Positions 7,848-16,884 of a stretch of DNA of 64,000 nt are shown here, piece by piece. The stretch is from Candidatus Nanopelagicales bacterium (GTDB lineage: Bacteria; Actinomycetota; Actinomycetes; S36-B12). Numbering within the stretch: the first letter of the stretch is position 1; each line of letters begins with the position of its first letter. A program made the translations under genes and the position numbers. The stretch covers positions 620,001 through 684,000 of the forward strand of contig JAGYJP010000001.1 of the NCBI GenBank assembly GCA_018402075.1. The letters run 5' to 3'. The notes under the pieces were generated by a model, which saw only the letters and a list, made by a program, of their open reading frames with translations, was not told the origin of the DNA and ran no database searches.

Positions 7848-9206
7848 CTATCTGCGGGCCATGAGCTCTCGGTACCAGCGAGCACTTGCCTTGGGATCCC
7901 GGTCACCGGTGACCGGATCAACGCGTATCAAGCCGAACTTTTTTGTCCATCCGGATGCCCATTCCAGGTTATCCATCAAACTCCAAGCAAAGTAGCCGCG
8001 AATATCGAGCCCCTCTTCACGCGCGGCAATTGCCTGGGCAATGTGATCGCGTAGATAGGTGATTCGATCAGGATCGTCAAGTGAGTCGGGGGCGGCCATT
8101 CCGTTTTCGCAGATCCATAATGGAACCCCCGGGAGCGACTCACTTATCTGGTGTAAAGCCATCAGCAGCCCTTCGGGGAATATCTCCCAACCCATATCGG
8201 TGCGCTCACCACGAGGTGCAAAGCTCACGGGTGGACACGCCGGAAACATGCTGGTGTCTTGTCCAATGGCCACAACGTCACTGGCGCCAGGTGTCGCGAT
8301 TCGGTTGACCGTGTAGTAATTCTCACCAACCCAATCAATGGGGGTGGACAAAATGACGTTATCAGAATCGTGAACAAAGGCCCAGTCGGTGATTGCTTGA
8401 CATGACTCTCGAGTGAGGTCACTCACACCTTTTCCTGACAACAGGTCAAGGAATATCCGATTCTGCATACCGTCAATATGTTCGGTCGCACGATTCATAT
8501 CTGGCGTTTCAGATAAACATGGAATGACGTTGAGAACTATCCCAATGTTGTGGGCGCCCACTTCACGCATTGCCTCCACTGCCAAGCCGTGGCCCAGGAT
8601 CAAGTTGTAGGCAGCCTCAAGCGATGCACCCGGCTCTTGTCGACCGGGTGCGAAGTAGCCGGCACAATAACCAAGGAAAGCTGAACACCAGGGTTCATTC
8701 AAGGTTGCCCACTGTTGAACCCGCGATCCAAAATGGCTCGCCATGGCACGGGCATATTCGGCAAATTGATAGGCGGTCTCGCGTTGTGTCCATCCGCCGT
8801 TATGTTCAATTTCCAGTGGCGTGTCCCAGTGAAACAGGGTGGGAACGGGTGCGATTCCGCGCTCAATTAATCCGTCTACCAATCGGTCATAGAAATTGAT
8901 CCCACTTGGTGACATTGGGCCGACTCCGGTCGGGATCACCCGCGCCCAACTAATGGAAAATCGGTATGTGTCCACACCCAGCCACGCCAAAAGATCAAGG
9001 TCTTCCTCGAGCCTGTTCACGTGATCGCAGGCCGGCTCGCCTTGGGCACCGTCAATGATTTTGCCCGGTGTACTGGCAAATTCATCCCAATTACATGCAC
9101 CGCGTCCTGCGACATCGCCTTCGATCTGCCACGACGAAGTGGCAACGCCCAAGGAAAAATCAGCCGGAACCACCAGGCCATCGAAAATACGTTCACCGTG
9201 GGACAA
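7848..9206 (-). CDS. Beta-glucosidase, glycoside hydrolase family 1
   Basis: A 452-residue cytoplasmic GH1 enzyme of normal length. It carries the N-terminal family signature (FSLGVATSSWQIEG), the acid/base glutamate in TLNEPW (about 165) and the nucleophile in ICENGMA (about 355). It hydrolyses beta-linked glucosides such as cellobiose or aryl glucosides. It is the last gene of the sugar-transport operon: its TTG start follows the permease stop with only two bases between, with AAGGG upstream. Placement suggests it cleaves an imported disaccharide, although the binding protein and permeases look like the alpha-glucoside type, so the transporter may accept more than one linkage. Confidence 0.93.
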   Translation of the reverse strand: MSHGERIFDGLVVPADFSLGVATSSWQIEGDVAGRGACNWDEFASTPGKIIDGAQGEPACDHVNRLEEDLDLLAWLGVDTYRFSISWARVIPTGVGPMSPSGINFYDRLVDGLIERGIAPVPTLFHWDTPLEIEHNGGWTQRETAYQFAEYARAMASHFGSRVQQWATLNEPWCSAFLGYCAGYFAPGRQEPGASLEAAYNLILGHGLAVEAMREVGAHNIGIVLNVIPCLSETPDMNRATEHIDGMQNRIFLDLLSGKGVSDLTRESCQAITDWAFVHDSDNVILSTPIDWVGENYYTVNRIATPGASDVVAIGQDTSMFPACPPVSFAPRGERTDMGWEIFPEGLLMALHQISESLPGVPLWICENGMAAPDSLDDPDRITYLRDHIAQAIAAREEGLDIRGYFAWSLMDNLEWASGWTKKFGLIRVDPVTGDRDPKASARWYRELMARR

Positions 9207-9208
9207 GG

Positions 9209-10192
9209 CTAGCCCTTCACTGAACCCGCTAATAGTCCTCGGACAAAGAATCGTTGCAGTGAGAAGAAGACGATGAGCGGAACAATAATGGCAATAAACG
9301 CGCCTGCGGTCGTGAGATGTAGTTGAGCTCCATATGAACCCTTCAGGCTCGCCAAATAGCTAGTAATCGGGGCGACATTAGGTGTGCCTCCCGCAAACGT
9401 GATGGCAACCAGCAGGTCATTCCACACCCACAGGAATTGGAAAATCGCAAAAGACGCGATAGCAGGAATAGATAGTGGCAACACGATTTTGCGGAAAATA
9501 AGGAAGTGACCCGCGCCATCGACTCTTGCAGCTTCCATGAGATCACGTGGCAACTGCGCCATAAAATTGTGCAGAAGAAAGATTGCCAGAGGTAGAGCGA
9601 ACATGGTGTGGGCAATCCACAAGGGAATGTATGTTCCCGCCAGCAATGACTGATTGGATCCTGGTTTATTGAGGTCGGGGAAAACCGGGATATCTCCGAT
9701 ACTCCAGCCCAGGTTAAACATTTGCAATAACGGAAGCAGTGCCATTTGCAGGGGGACAACCTGCAGTGCAAAAATGCCAAAGAAAATCCAAATGGCCCCG
9801 CGGAAAGGGACCCACGCAATCGCGTATGCGGCCATGCTCGCCAAAACAAGTGGGAAGATGGCGGCTGGAATGGCAATGGCAAATGAGTTAAAGAAGTACG
9901 GCATGATTCCTGTTGCCGTGGTGCTTCCGCCCGTAATTACTTCAGCGTAATTGGAGAACGTCACCGCGGGATTGCGAAAGAAGGTCCACCAACCGGTGTT
10001 TTGAGCATCGGCAGCCGGTCGGAGTGAGGTAATCAAAAGTCCTACCGTGGGGATTGTCCACAAAATAGTTATCATCGCAACGACAAGGACCGCCCAAGGG
10101 CTGCTGAGTTTGCGACGTGCCGCTTCTTTGAGACCTTGCTTTCCTTCTTCAGGTTCAGGGAGGATCACAAACTCCGGGGCTTCAACGCTCAT
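9209..10192 (-). CDS. Sugar ABC transporter permease (MalG/AglG type)
   Basis: A 327-residue inner-membrane permease of the carbohydrate uptake class 1 family, with about six membrane segments after a roughly 30-residue cytoplasmic N-terminus. The coupling-helix EAA motif is visible as EAARVDGAGHFLIFRKIVLP (about 215-234), where it would contact the ATPase. The start ATG overlaps the stop of the preceding permease by four bases, so the two are translationally coupled. It pairs with the permease at 10189-11166 and the binding protein upstream. Resemblance to AglG is by recollection of the family, with no alignment done. Confidence 0.9.
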   Translation of the reverse strand: MSVEAPEFVILPEPEEGKQGLKEAARRKLSSPWAVLVVAMITILWTIPTVGLLITSLRPAADAQNTGWWTFFRNPAVTFSNYAEVITGGSTTATGIMPYFFNSFAIAIPAAIFPLVLASMAAYAIAWVPFRGAIWIFFGIFALQVVPLQMALLPLLQMFNLGWSIGDIPVFPDLNKPGSNQSLLAGTYIPLWIAHTMFALPLAIFLLHNFMAQLPRDLMEAARVDGAGHFLIFRKIVLPLSIPAIASFAIFQFLWVWNDLLVAITFAGGTPNVAPITSYLASLKGSYGAQLHLTTAGAFIAIIVPLIVFFSLQRFFVRGLLAGSVKG

Positions 10193-11166
10193 CGGATTGC
10201 ACGCTCCTTTCGCAGTTGAACCACGTTGTAGATGATTAATGGGATTACCCCAATAAAGAGAACGACCGCCAGTGCGTTTCCATGCCCTTGGTTGAACTGA
10301 ACAAAAGATTGCGCGTACATTTCATTAGCGACTACCTGTGTGCCAAAGTTTCCATTTGTCATGGTCCGGACAATGTCGAAAATTTTCAATACAGCAATCA
10401 TGATTGTTGTCAACACCACAATCAAAGTCGCACGGATCATGGGGATGGTTACTCGGCTGAACAATCTCCAGCCTGTTGCTCCATCTAGTTCAGCTGCTTC
10501 GACAACATCAGAAGGAATGTTCTTAATTGCTGCCGAAAGAACTACCATGGCGAAACCCACCTGAATCCATACCATGATCACCATGAGTAAGTAATTGTTG
10601 AACGGCTGCCACAGAATCCAGTTGGGAGGTTCTTTCACCCCAAGCCACATCACCACTTGGCTCAATAAGCCGACCTGCTCACGACCAGGTTCGCGATACT
10701 CATAAACCAGTCCCCAGATAATGCTGGCACCTACAAAAGAAATTGCCATGGGCATGAAGATCAAACTTTTGGCAACCGATTCACGGCGCATTCGGTCAAG
10801 CAACAGCGCCAGCGTCAAACCCAGTGCAGTGGACGCAACCGGGGCAATGATGATCCACAGCAGGGTATTCACCAGCACGCCTTGCTGGGTATCGAATATC
10901 CAGGCGTAGTTGTCGAATCCGACAAAGTTTTCTTGGTTGGCGTCGAGGGTGCTGCCGTAAATGGTTCTGAAGGCCGGAACGATTAATCCCATGGTGACCA
11001 AAACCAACGCTGGGCCTAGGAAAACGATGAGCGCCGCTGGCCCCTGTAATTTTCCTCGGAACCTGGCCCCAATAAAGAACACAATCAGCAGAAATGCAAG
11101 GAAGATGGCGATCGCGGTCGCAGCACTACCGAGTTTGGGTAAACCCTCGAGTATTTCTTCCACCAA
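10189..11166 (-). CDS. Sugar ABC transporter permease (MalF/AglF type)
   Basis: A 325-residue permease with six to seven membrane segments. Its EAA motif reads EAAELDGATGWRLFSRVTIP (about 235-254), followed by the segment DIVRTMTNGNFGTQVVANEM that I associate with AglF-like alpha-glucoside permeases. The start is TTG (or the next codon, GTG) after AAGGG. It lies downstream of the binding-protein gene, separated by a strong stem-loop, so it is likely made in smaller amounts than the binding protein. The partner ATPase is probably the divergently encoded gene at 13059. Confidence 0.9.
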   Translation of the reverse strand: MVEEILEGLPKLGSAATAIAIFLAFLLIVFFIGARFRGKLQGPAALIVFLGPALVLVTMGLIVPAFRTIYGSTLDANQENFVGFDNYAWIFDTQQGVLVNTLLWIIIAPVASTALGLTLALLLDRMRRESVAKSLIFMPMAISFVGASIIWGLVYEYREPGREQVGLLSQVVMWLGVKEPPNWILWQPFNNYLLMVIMVWIQVGFAMVVLSAAIKNIPSDVVEAAELDGATGWRLFSRVTIPMIRATLIVVLTTIMIAVLKIFDIVRTMTNGNFGTQVVANEMYAQSFVQFNQGHGNALAVVLFIGVIPLIIYNVVQLRKERAIR

Positions 11167-11213
11167 CTAACCCTTCACCTGTTTTTTGGATTACATAAGT
11201 CTTTCAGAAAAGA

Positions 11214-11261
11214 AAACTGCCGGAGTGGTTTTGAGCGAATTGCTCACCACTCCGGCAGTTT
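11214..11261 (-). terminator. Stem-loop between sugar-binding protein and permease genes
   Basis: A perfect 16-base-pair inverted repeat: AAACTGCCGGAGTGGT at 11214-11229 pairs with 11246-11261, with a small inner hairpin GAGC/GCTC in the loop. Read in the direction of transcription (minus) it is followed by a T-rich stretch. It resembles an intrinsic terminator with read-through or an mRNA-stabilising hairpin that keeps the binding protein in excess over the permeases. Confidence 0.8.
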
Positions 11262-11309
11262 CAATTAACTACTGCGATAACTACTGCGGTTGCACCAAAG
11301 TCCACTCAA

Positions 11310-12710
11310 TTAGGAAGCGGGCCATGCTGCATCGATTGACTTGAGAACTTCCGCCGTTGGCTTGTCCTCGGCGAACCATGCAGTCATTTCCGTCCACATC
11401 GCACCCGCACCAACAGCTGCTGGCATGAGGTCAGATGCATCGAAACGGAAGGTTCCGGTCAAGTCGGTCAGGTACTGAGCCGAGAGTTGATCGATGGAAC
11501 CATCTGCATAGGCATCCAATGGAACACCACTGTTTGCGGAGACCCATGTGCCGAGTGCAACCTTGCTGGTTGCGAACTCAGGTGATGCAAGGTACGCCTG
11601 CACTGCAGCAACCTCTGGACGATCAGCGAATGCTGTAACGAACTCGCCGCCACCAACAACCGGCTGCGGAGCGACAGAGTCGTCCATTGCGGGGAGGTAG
11701 AATGCGAATGCATCGCCATCAGCACCGACTGTTGCACCTTCCTGGAAGTTACCCCAGAAGTTTGCATAGAAGCTAGCCTGCTGAAGCATGCCGCACTCGC
11801 CCTTAAGAATCGGTGCGCCTGCATCCTGGAAGCCGACCGTTGCCAGTGTCTGGACATCGCCGAATCCACCGTTGACGTACTCAGGATTCTTCATCCAGCC
11901 AGCGAGGACGTCCATGGCTGCAGTTACTTCGGGGGAATCGAAGAGGAGCTCGTGGCTGACCCACTTGTCGTAAACCTCGCCACCGTACATGCGCAGCATG
12001 ATCTGCTCGAGCCAGTCGGTTGATGGCCAACCTGTTGCTCCACCGGACTCAAGTCCGCCGCACCATGGCTTCACGCCATCGTTGACCATTTGATCTGAGA
12101 GTGCCCAGAGTTCATCCCATGTGGTGGGAACGGTGTAACCCTTGTCAGCGAACACCTTGGGTGAGTACCAGACGAAGGACTTCATGTTGGAGCCGAGTGG
12201 AGCTGCATAGAAGGTGCCATCGACGGTTCCGTAGCTCTTCCATGCGGGATTCCAGTACTGATCCACGTTGGCAACGGTGCCTTCGGGAGCAGGAACGGGT
12301 CCACCATCAGCAACGAGCTTGGCAAGCAAGCCTGGCTGCGGGATGAATGCAATATCGGGTGCGTTACCGCCAGCGATACGGGTGGGAAGCTGAGCTTCGA
12401 ACTGATCGCTAGCTTCGTAGACAATGTCAATCCCAGTACAGGTTTCGAATTGGCTCCAAGCCTGCTCGAACAGACCCTGCTCGGGAGGAAGGATGGATGT
12501 AAAGATCGAAACTGTTGCACCTTCATTGCCCAAGTACTGGGCATAAGGCTCGCAACCAGCTGCAACATCGGTTGCTTCTTCGGTCGCGGTTGCTTCTTCG
12601 GTCGCGCTTTCATCTGTGGAGCTGTCACTCGAACAGGCTGCGAGCAGCATCATTGCTGCAACACCACCGGCGAGAACTGCTGCTCCACGGCGCCGCTTCA
12701 ATGCGGTCAT
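11310..12710 (-). CDS. Sugar ABC transporter substrate-binding lipoprotein
   Basis: A 466-residue lipoprotein. The signal peptide has Arg and Lys at residues 5-8 and the lipobox LAAC at 23-26, so Cys26 is lipidated and the protein sits on the outer face of the membrane. It is followed by a Ser/Thr/Glu linker. The body is a class I sugar-binding protein; the segment ASDQFEAQLPTRIAGGNAPD and the following AFIPQPGLL resemble alpha-glucoside binders of the AglE type. The start ATG (MTALKRRR) has AAGGAG seven bases upstream; an upstream in-frame ATG at 12731 lacks one. It is the first gene of the operon and has a LacI-type operator about 100 bases upstream. Confidence 0.93.
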   Translation of the reverse strand: MTALKRRRGAAVLAGGVAAMMLLAACSSDSSTDESATEEATATEEATDVAAGCEPYAQYLGNEGATVSIFTSILPPEQGLFEQAWSQFETCTGIDIVYEASDQFEAQLPTRIAGGNAPDIAFIPQPGLLAKLVADGGPVPAPEGTVANVDQYWNPAWKSYGTVDGTFYAAPLGSNMKSFVWYSPKVFADKGYTVPTTWDELWALSDQMVNDGVKPWCGGLESGGATGWPSTDWLEQIMLRMYGGEVYDKWVSHELLFDSPEVTAAMDVLAGWMKNPEYVNGGFGDVQTLATVGFQDAGAPILKGECGMLQQASFYANFWGNFQEGATVGADGDAFAFYLPAMDDSVAPQPVVGGGEFVTAFADRPEVAAVQAYLASPEFATSKVALGTWVSANSGVPLDAYADGSIDQLSAQYLTDLTGTFRFDASDLMPAAVGAGAMWTEMTAWFAEDKPTAEVLKSIDAAWPAS

Positions 12711-12811
12711 GGATTCTCCTTGCTGGCTCAAAGTCGAGGGAGGTCCTCAACGTGATTGATCTACTCAATGAAACAAATTGCCCCGTAACTCAATTCTTGA
12801 ATTCTGGGAGA

Positions 12812-12825
12812 GGTAAACGTTTCCA
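12812..12825. promoter_or_regulatory. LacI/CcpA-type operator upstream of sugar-binding protein gene
   Basis: The 14-mer GGTAAACGTTTCCA is centred on CG and matches the classic LacI-family consensus TGWAANCGNTNWCA at all but two specified positions. The LacI regulator encoded at 15755-16771 is the natural candidate to bind it. Confidence 0.6.
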
Positions 12826-12862
12826 TAATTCACCCTCGGCCCCCTTTCACGCAAGGCATAAT

Positions 12863-12885
12863 CATGTAACAACCCCATGTAACAA
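12863..12885. repeat. Direct repeat CATGTAACAA x2
   Basis: Two identical ten-base copies with a 13-base period in the divergent sugar-transport control region. Possibly a second regulator's binding site; the binding protein is unknown. Confidence 0.45.
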
Positions 12886-13058
12886 TTAACAATTTGGTAT
12901 CGCTCCCACTTTTGCTCAATAAATCGAAACCAAGGGTCAGACACGATCGCGCCCACTAGAGTCGAGGACTATCCACTGTCTGAAACACAACTGAATAGTC
13001 CACTACTTGACCTTTTACTCGGATCGTCCGACACGTACCTGTCGGTGGAAGGCACCTC

Positions 13059-14126
13059 ATGACTGAATCTGTCACATTTGACGATGTTTCATTGCTCTAC
13101 CCCGGTGGTGACAAGCCTGCGGTGAGCCATCTGAACCTCACTATCGGCAAAGGTGAGTTCCTTGTTCTCGTGGGTCCATCCGGTTGCGGAAAGTCCACCA
13201 GTTTACGAATGCTTGCCGGCCTAGAACCAATCTCAGATGGCAAAATCCTCATTGGCGAGCGCGATGTCACACACCTTGCAGCGAAGGATCGGGATATCGC
13301 CATGGTCTTTCAAAACTACGCCTTGTATCCCCACATGTCGGTGGCGGAGAACATGGCCTTTGCCCTAAAAATCCAAAAGGTGAGCAAGGATGACATTGAT
13401 CGCCGTGTGAAAGAAGCAGCGGCGCTACTTGACTTAACCGAGTATTTGGACCGTAAACCCAAGGCACTCTCCGGTGGCCAACGTCAACGAGTTGCCATGG
13501 GGCGCGCAATTGTGCGTGAACCCCAGGTTTTTCTTATGGATGAACCACTATCCAATCTGGATGCGAAACTTCGCGTACAGACTCGGACGCAAATCGCCGC
13601 ACTGCAACGTCGACTTGGCACAACAACTGTTTATGTCACACACGATCAAGTGGAGGCCATGACAATGGGTGATCGAGTTGCTGTTCTCAAAGATGGAATT
13701 TTGCAGCAGGTGGACACGCCTCGCGCACTTTACGATACGCCCGCAAATGCATTCGTTGCAACGTTCATTGGATCTCCCAGTATGAACATCATTACCGCGC
13801 GAATCGTTGACGGAGGTGCCGAATTTGGTGGCACCGTCATTCCTGTGGAGCGCGCTATTCTTACAAAGGCGGACGGTGATCAAGTTCTCGTTGGTGTTCG
13901 TCCCGAAGATTTACATCTCTCGGAATCTGGTGCACAAATGAATGTCACCTTGGTAGAGGAGTTGGGTGCCGATACCTTCATTTATGGCACCACCCCTGAT
14001 GGCGTCAACGATCTCGTGGCTCGGTCTCGTGGTTTCCAATCACCTCGAGTGGGCGAAACCGTGCACGTCACGCCCGAACGAACCTACATATTCAAAGCAT
14101 CCGGTCTTCAGGAACGCATCTCTTAG
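13059..14126 (+). CDS. Sugar ABC transporter ATP-binding protein (MsmX/UgpC type)
   Basis: A 355-residue ATPase of the carbohydrate importer class. Walker A is GPSGCGKST (about 39-47), the Q-loop MVFQNYALYPH, the signature LSGGQRQRVAMGR near 137 and Walker B VFLMDEPLSNLDAKLR near 156. Residues after about 240 form the TOBE-type regulatory domain, as in MalK. It energises import through the two permeases encoded at 9209-11166, being the only sugar ATPase gene here. It reads divergently from the binding protein, with GGAAGG nine bases before the ATG. Such ATPases often serve several importers. Confidence 0.93.
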   Translation: MTESVTFDDVSLLYPGGDKPAVSHLNLTIGKGEFLVLVGPSGCGKSTSLRMLAGLEPISDGKILIGERDVTHLAAKDRDIAMVFQNYALYPHMSVAENMAFALKIQKVSKDDIDRRVKEAAALLDLTEYLDRKPKALSGGQRQRVAMGRAIVREPQVFLMDEPLSNLDAKLRVQTRTQIAALQRRLGTTTVYVTHDQVEAMTMGDRVAVLKDGILQQVDTPRALYDTPANAFVATFIGSPSMNIITARIVDGGAEFGGTVIPVERAILTKADGDQVLVGVRPEDLHLSESGAQMNVTLVEELGADTFIYGTTPDGVNDLVARSRGFQSPRVGETVHVTPERTYIFKASGLQERIS

Positions 14127-14133
14127 GCGAACT

Positions 14134-15789
14134 TCACGCAATAAACCAGACAGCGCAATTGGGTGGCAGGGATTCATTCTTGCCACCCAATTGCATATCG
14201 CTACTCACCATCACTTCACAATTCGGAAATTCCTTTATTAATGCGAAGGGATCTGTACCCGTATTAACGGCACAGTGAAAACCCTGCGCCCTGGAAAAAA
14301 TCATTACGTCTGAATTTCCTGAATTAATGAACTTCACAGCGCCAGATAATTGTTTGCGATCGTGCAACAGGATCCGATACAGATTGAGGGTGCTTCTGGG
14401 GTCAGCATTTTCGGACTCAACCGTGAATGATTCCCACCCTGTCGGTTGCGGTAACCAGGTAGGTTGCTTCGATTCAGTAAATGAATATGGAGGCACGGTG
14501 CCCGCCCATGGAAGTGGCACTCGGGCACCATCGCGGCCTTTTTGTTCGCCGTGCGTTCGAGTGAAGACCGGATCCTGACGCGCGGAATCCGGAAGATCCG
14601 CATCAGAAAGTCCCAACTCTTCGCCTTGAAAAACATAAATTCCACCGGGCAATGCGTGGGCAACCGTGGCAAGAGCCCGAGCACGGGCTAGACCGACGTC
14701 ACCACCCCCAAGTCTGGTCACAACTCTTGGTGAGTCGTGATTGGAGAGCGCCCACGTTGGCGGGGCACCGACATTGGCGACAGCGTCAATGCCCTGGGTG
14801 ATTGTTCGTTGCATGATCTGGGCATCCCATGCAACCACTAAGAAGTCGAAGCCGAAAATCTGATGTAGTGATGTTGGCGATACGTATCGACCAGCTCGGT
14901 GTGGTGGCACCCAAGCTTCTGCGACTGTCATGCGATCCCCCGGATATGAGTCCAGAACTTCACGCCATGTCGCATATATTTCCTGGAGTTCATCTCGATC
15001 AAAAAACCCCGAATTCACAATCAGTTCGCGACGTTCGGCTGCTTCACGTGAACCATCATCTAGGTCAAAGCGAAGCGCTTCGGTTAATCCAACAGGATCC
15101 GGCAAATCAGCATAAGACATATCTTTTGTGAGCCCGTGAGCAACATCTACTCGAAAACCATCGACACCCATGTCCAACCAAAATCGCAATGTGGTGATCC
15201 AGTCAGAAGCTACTTCCGGATTCGTCCAATTCAGATCCGGCTGAGATGAATCAAAAACGTGGAGATACCACTGCCCCGGTGAACCATCATGGTTGGTGGT
15301 GCGAGTCCACGCAGGTCCACCAAACATGCTGACCCAATTATTGGGGGGTGCATCATTGTCTGAATCCCGAAAGTGAAACCGTGCACGTTCGCGGGAACCT
15401 GGAGGTGCCTGCAGTGCCTCCTGAAACCAAGGATGCTCAACGGAGAAATGATTAGGCACTATGTCCACCATAATCCGAAGACCGTGCGTGTGGGCTTCGC
15501 TAATCAGGCTTCGAAAATCCTCAAGGGTGCCATACATTGGATCAACATCTCTCGGGTTCGAAACGTCATAACCTGAATCGTGCTGCGGTGATGGGTAAAA
15601 CGGAGACAGCCACAGGGCATCCACACCAAGGCTGGACAAGTAGAGAATCTTTTCTCGCACTCCCACAAGATCGCCTAATGAGTCACCATTGCCGTCATAA
15701 AAGGATCGCGGGTAAATTTGATAGACCGCAGCGTTATGCCACCACACCATTGAATTAATTTTTTCGAGGTCCTGTTGACCTGCGTTCAA
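14134..15789 (-). CDS. Alpha-glucosidase, glycoside hydrolase family 13
   Basis: A GH13 enzyme of 551 residues from the annotated start, or 538 from an internal ATG at 15750 whose N-terminus VWWHNAAVYQIYPRSF is the usual beginning of the family. The nucleophile aspartate is in GFRVDVAHGL (near 220), the acid/base glutamate in VAEAWV (near 285) and the transition-state stabiliser in SNHDSPRV (near 348). It hydrolyses alpha-glucosides such as maltose, sucrose or isomaltose in the cytoplasm. Its upstream start overlaps the end of the LacI gene by 35 bases, so both are probably one transcript. A perfect hairpin lies inside its 3' coding end, facing the convergent ATPase gene. Confidence 0.92.
   Translation of the reverse strand: MNAGQQDLEKINSMVWWHNAAVYQIYPRSFYDGNGDSLGDLVGVREKILYLSSLGVDALWLSPFYPSPQHDSGYDVSNPRDVDPMYGTLEDFRSLISEAHTHGLRIMVDIVPNHFSVEHPWFQEALQAPPGSRERARFHFRDSDNDAPPNNWVSMFGGPAWTRTTNHDGSPGQWYLHVFDSSQPDLNWTNPEVASDWITTLRFWLDMGVDGFRVDVAHGLTKDMSYADLPDPVGLTEALRFDLDDGSREAAERRELIVNSGFFDRDELQEIYATWREVLDSYPGDRMTVAEAWVPPHRAGRYVSPTSLHQIFGFDFLVVAWDAQIMQRTITQGIDAVANVGAPPTWALSNHDSPRVVTRLGGGDVGLARARALATVAHALPGGIYVFQGEELGLSDADLPDSARQDPVFTRTHGEQKGRDGARVPLPWAGTVPPYSFTESKQPTWLPQPTGWESFTVESENADPRSTLNLYRILLHDRKQLSGAVKFINSGNSDVMIFSRAQGFHCAVNTGTDPFALIKEFPNCEVMVSSDMQLGGKNESLPPNCAVWFIA
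14155..14194 (+). terminator. Hairpin downstream of the ABC ATPase gene, inside the GH13 coding region
   Basis: GCAATTGGGTGGCA (14155-14168) pairs perfectly over 14 bases with 14181-14194 around a 12-base loop. It lies 29 bases past the ATPase stop and doubles as codons for the C-terminus of the convergent alpha-glucosidase. There is no T-run after it on the plus strand. Confidence 0.6.
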
Positions 15790-16771
15790 TCAACGTTGTA
15801 GCCACGTTAACCGAATCGGGTCGGTGTACTGAATCATTCGAAGCAAACATCTGTGCAAGTAGTCGCTTAGCGGCAATAACTCCTAACTGAGCCACAGGTT
15901 GCGCAACAGTGGATAAATTGAGGTAGCTAGACATGGGGTGGTTATCTATTCCAATAACAGAAATATCTTGGCCAGGCTCCAGCCCTTTGGACCTAATTGC
16001 CTGCAGTGCACCAAATGCCATTTCATCGCTCATGGCAAATACAGCTGTCGGTGGATCAGCTTGATTGAGAAGCGCCAGCATGGCGCGCTCCCCTCCCTCG
16101 ATAGTGAATCTTCCGAAAGCTTCCAACATGGGATCTTCTTGTAACCCGTGATTATTCATGACGGATCGGAATCCACGCTCACGTTGCGTCTCCGCGACAA
16201 AGCGTGCTTCGGCTGGACCTCCAGCAATAAGTCCAATTCGAGTGTGGCCGAATTGAACCAAGTGCTCGGTCGCCATGTGTGCGGCGTGAAAATCATCGAT
16301 GGCAATGCAATCGACGCCTTCGGTCACGCCACCAATCATTGACTTGGGCATATCCAAATTCAAAATTGGCTCTAAGTCAGGATCCTGAGGCGGCAACGAA
16401 ATAATCAGAATTCCATCTACGCGTCGTTTAAGTCTGGGCGTAGGCGGTATCCGAGCATGACCGTTTTGGTAGTCCCCCACATTAATCAACAACATGTCTA
16501 ATCCGGCCTGTTGCAGGATCGACTCAACACCGGAAATCACTTCTGAGAAAAACCAACGCGAAATATATGGGGTAATCACCGCGATGCTTCCGGTGCGACC
16601 TGAAGCCAAGCGTGAGGCACTCGGCGAAATGACATAGTCCAACTCAGCCGCCACCCCCTTGACTTTCTCTCTGGTGGCTTGATCAACATTGGGTAAACCC
16701 CGCAATGCCCTGGATACAGTGGCGGTGGAGACTCCCGCTGCGGCAGCAACATCTCGAATGGTGATACTCAC
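15755..16771 (-). CDS. LacI-family transcriptional regulator
   Basis: A 338-residue repressor. Residues 2-26 form the DNA-binding helix-turn-helix and hinge start (IRDVAAAAGVSTATVSRALR), followed by a periplasmic-binding-protein-like sugar domain to the end. The GTG start is set by AAAGGAGG just upstream; the frame is open 72 bases further but has no ribosome site. It precedes the alpha-glucosidase gene in one transcript and has a LacI-type operator in its own promoter region, so it probably represses itself, the glucosidase and the transport operon until an imported sugar binds. Confidence 0.92.
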   Translation of the reverse strand: MSITIRDVAAAAGVSTATVSRALRGLPNVDQATREKVKGVAAELDYVISPSASRLASGRTGSIAVITPYISRWFFSEVISGVESILQQAGLDMLLINVGDYQNGHARIPPTPRLKRRVDGILIISLPPQDPDLEPILNLDMPKSMIGGVTEGVDCIAIDDFHAAHMATEHLVQFGHTRIGLIAGGPAEARFVAETQRERGFRSVMNNHGLQEDPMLEAFGRFTIEGGERAMLALLNQADPPTAVFAMSDEMAFGALQAIRSKGLEPGQDISVIGIDNHPMSSYLNLSTVAQPVAQLGVIAAKRLLAQMFASNDSVHRPDSVNVATTLIERRSTGPRKN

Positions 16772-16838
16772 AACGCCTCCTTTCGTCTTTCGCCTGTCAC
16801 TACACAGGAACTCACAACTGCCCCGTTGGCTCACTGAG

Positions 16839-16852
16839 TGCAAGCGTATACA
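16839..16852. promoter_or_regulatory. LacI-type operator upstream of the lacI-like gene
   Basis: TGCAAGCGTATACA is a partial palindrome centred on CG with the family's TGNA/TNCA ends. It lies about 70 bases before the regulator's GTG, consistent with autoregulation. Confidence 0.5.
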
Positions 16853-16884
16853 TCAACGGGACTTTCGGGTAGTTTCCATAAAAA

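Larger units (their letters stand above)
12711..13058. promoter_or_regulatory. Divergent control region between binding protein and ATPase genes
   Basis: A 348-base non-coding stretch between two divergent transport genes. It contains a LacI-type operator at 12812-12825, two direct copies of CATGTAACAA at 12863-12872 and 12876-12885 (13-base period), and an inverted repeat GGACTAT/ATAGTCC at 12966-12972 and 12995-13001. I see no convincing ORF or RNA gene in it. Both promoters should lie here but neither -35/-10 pair is clear enough to mark. Confidence 0.65.
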
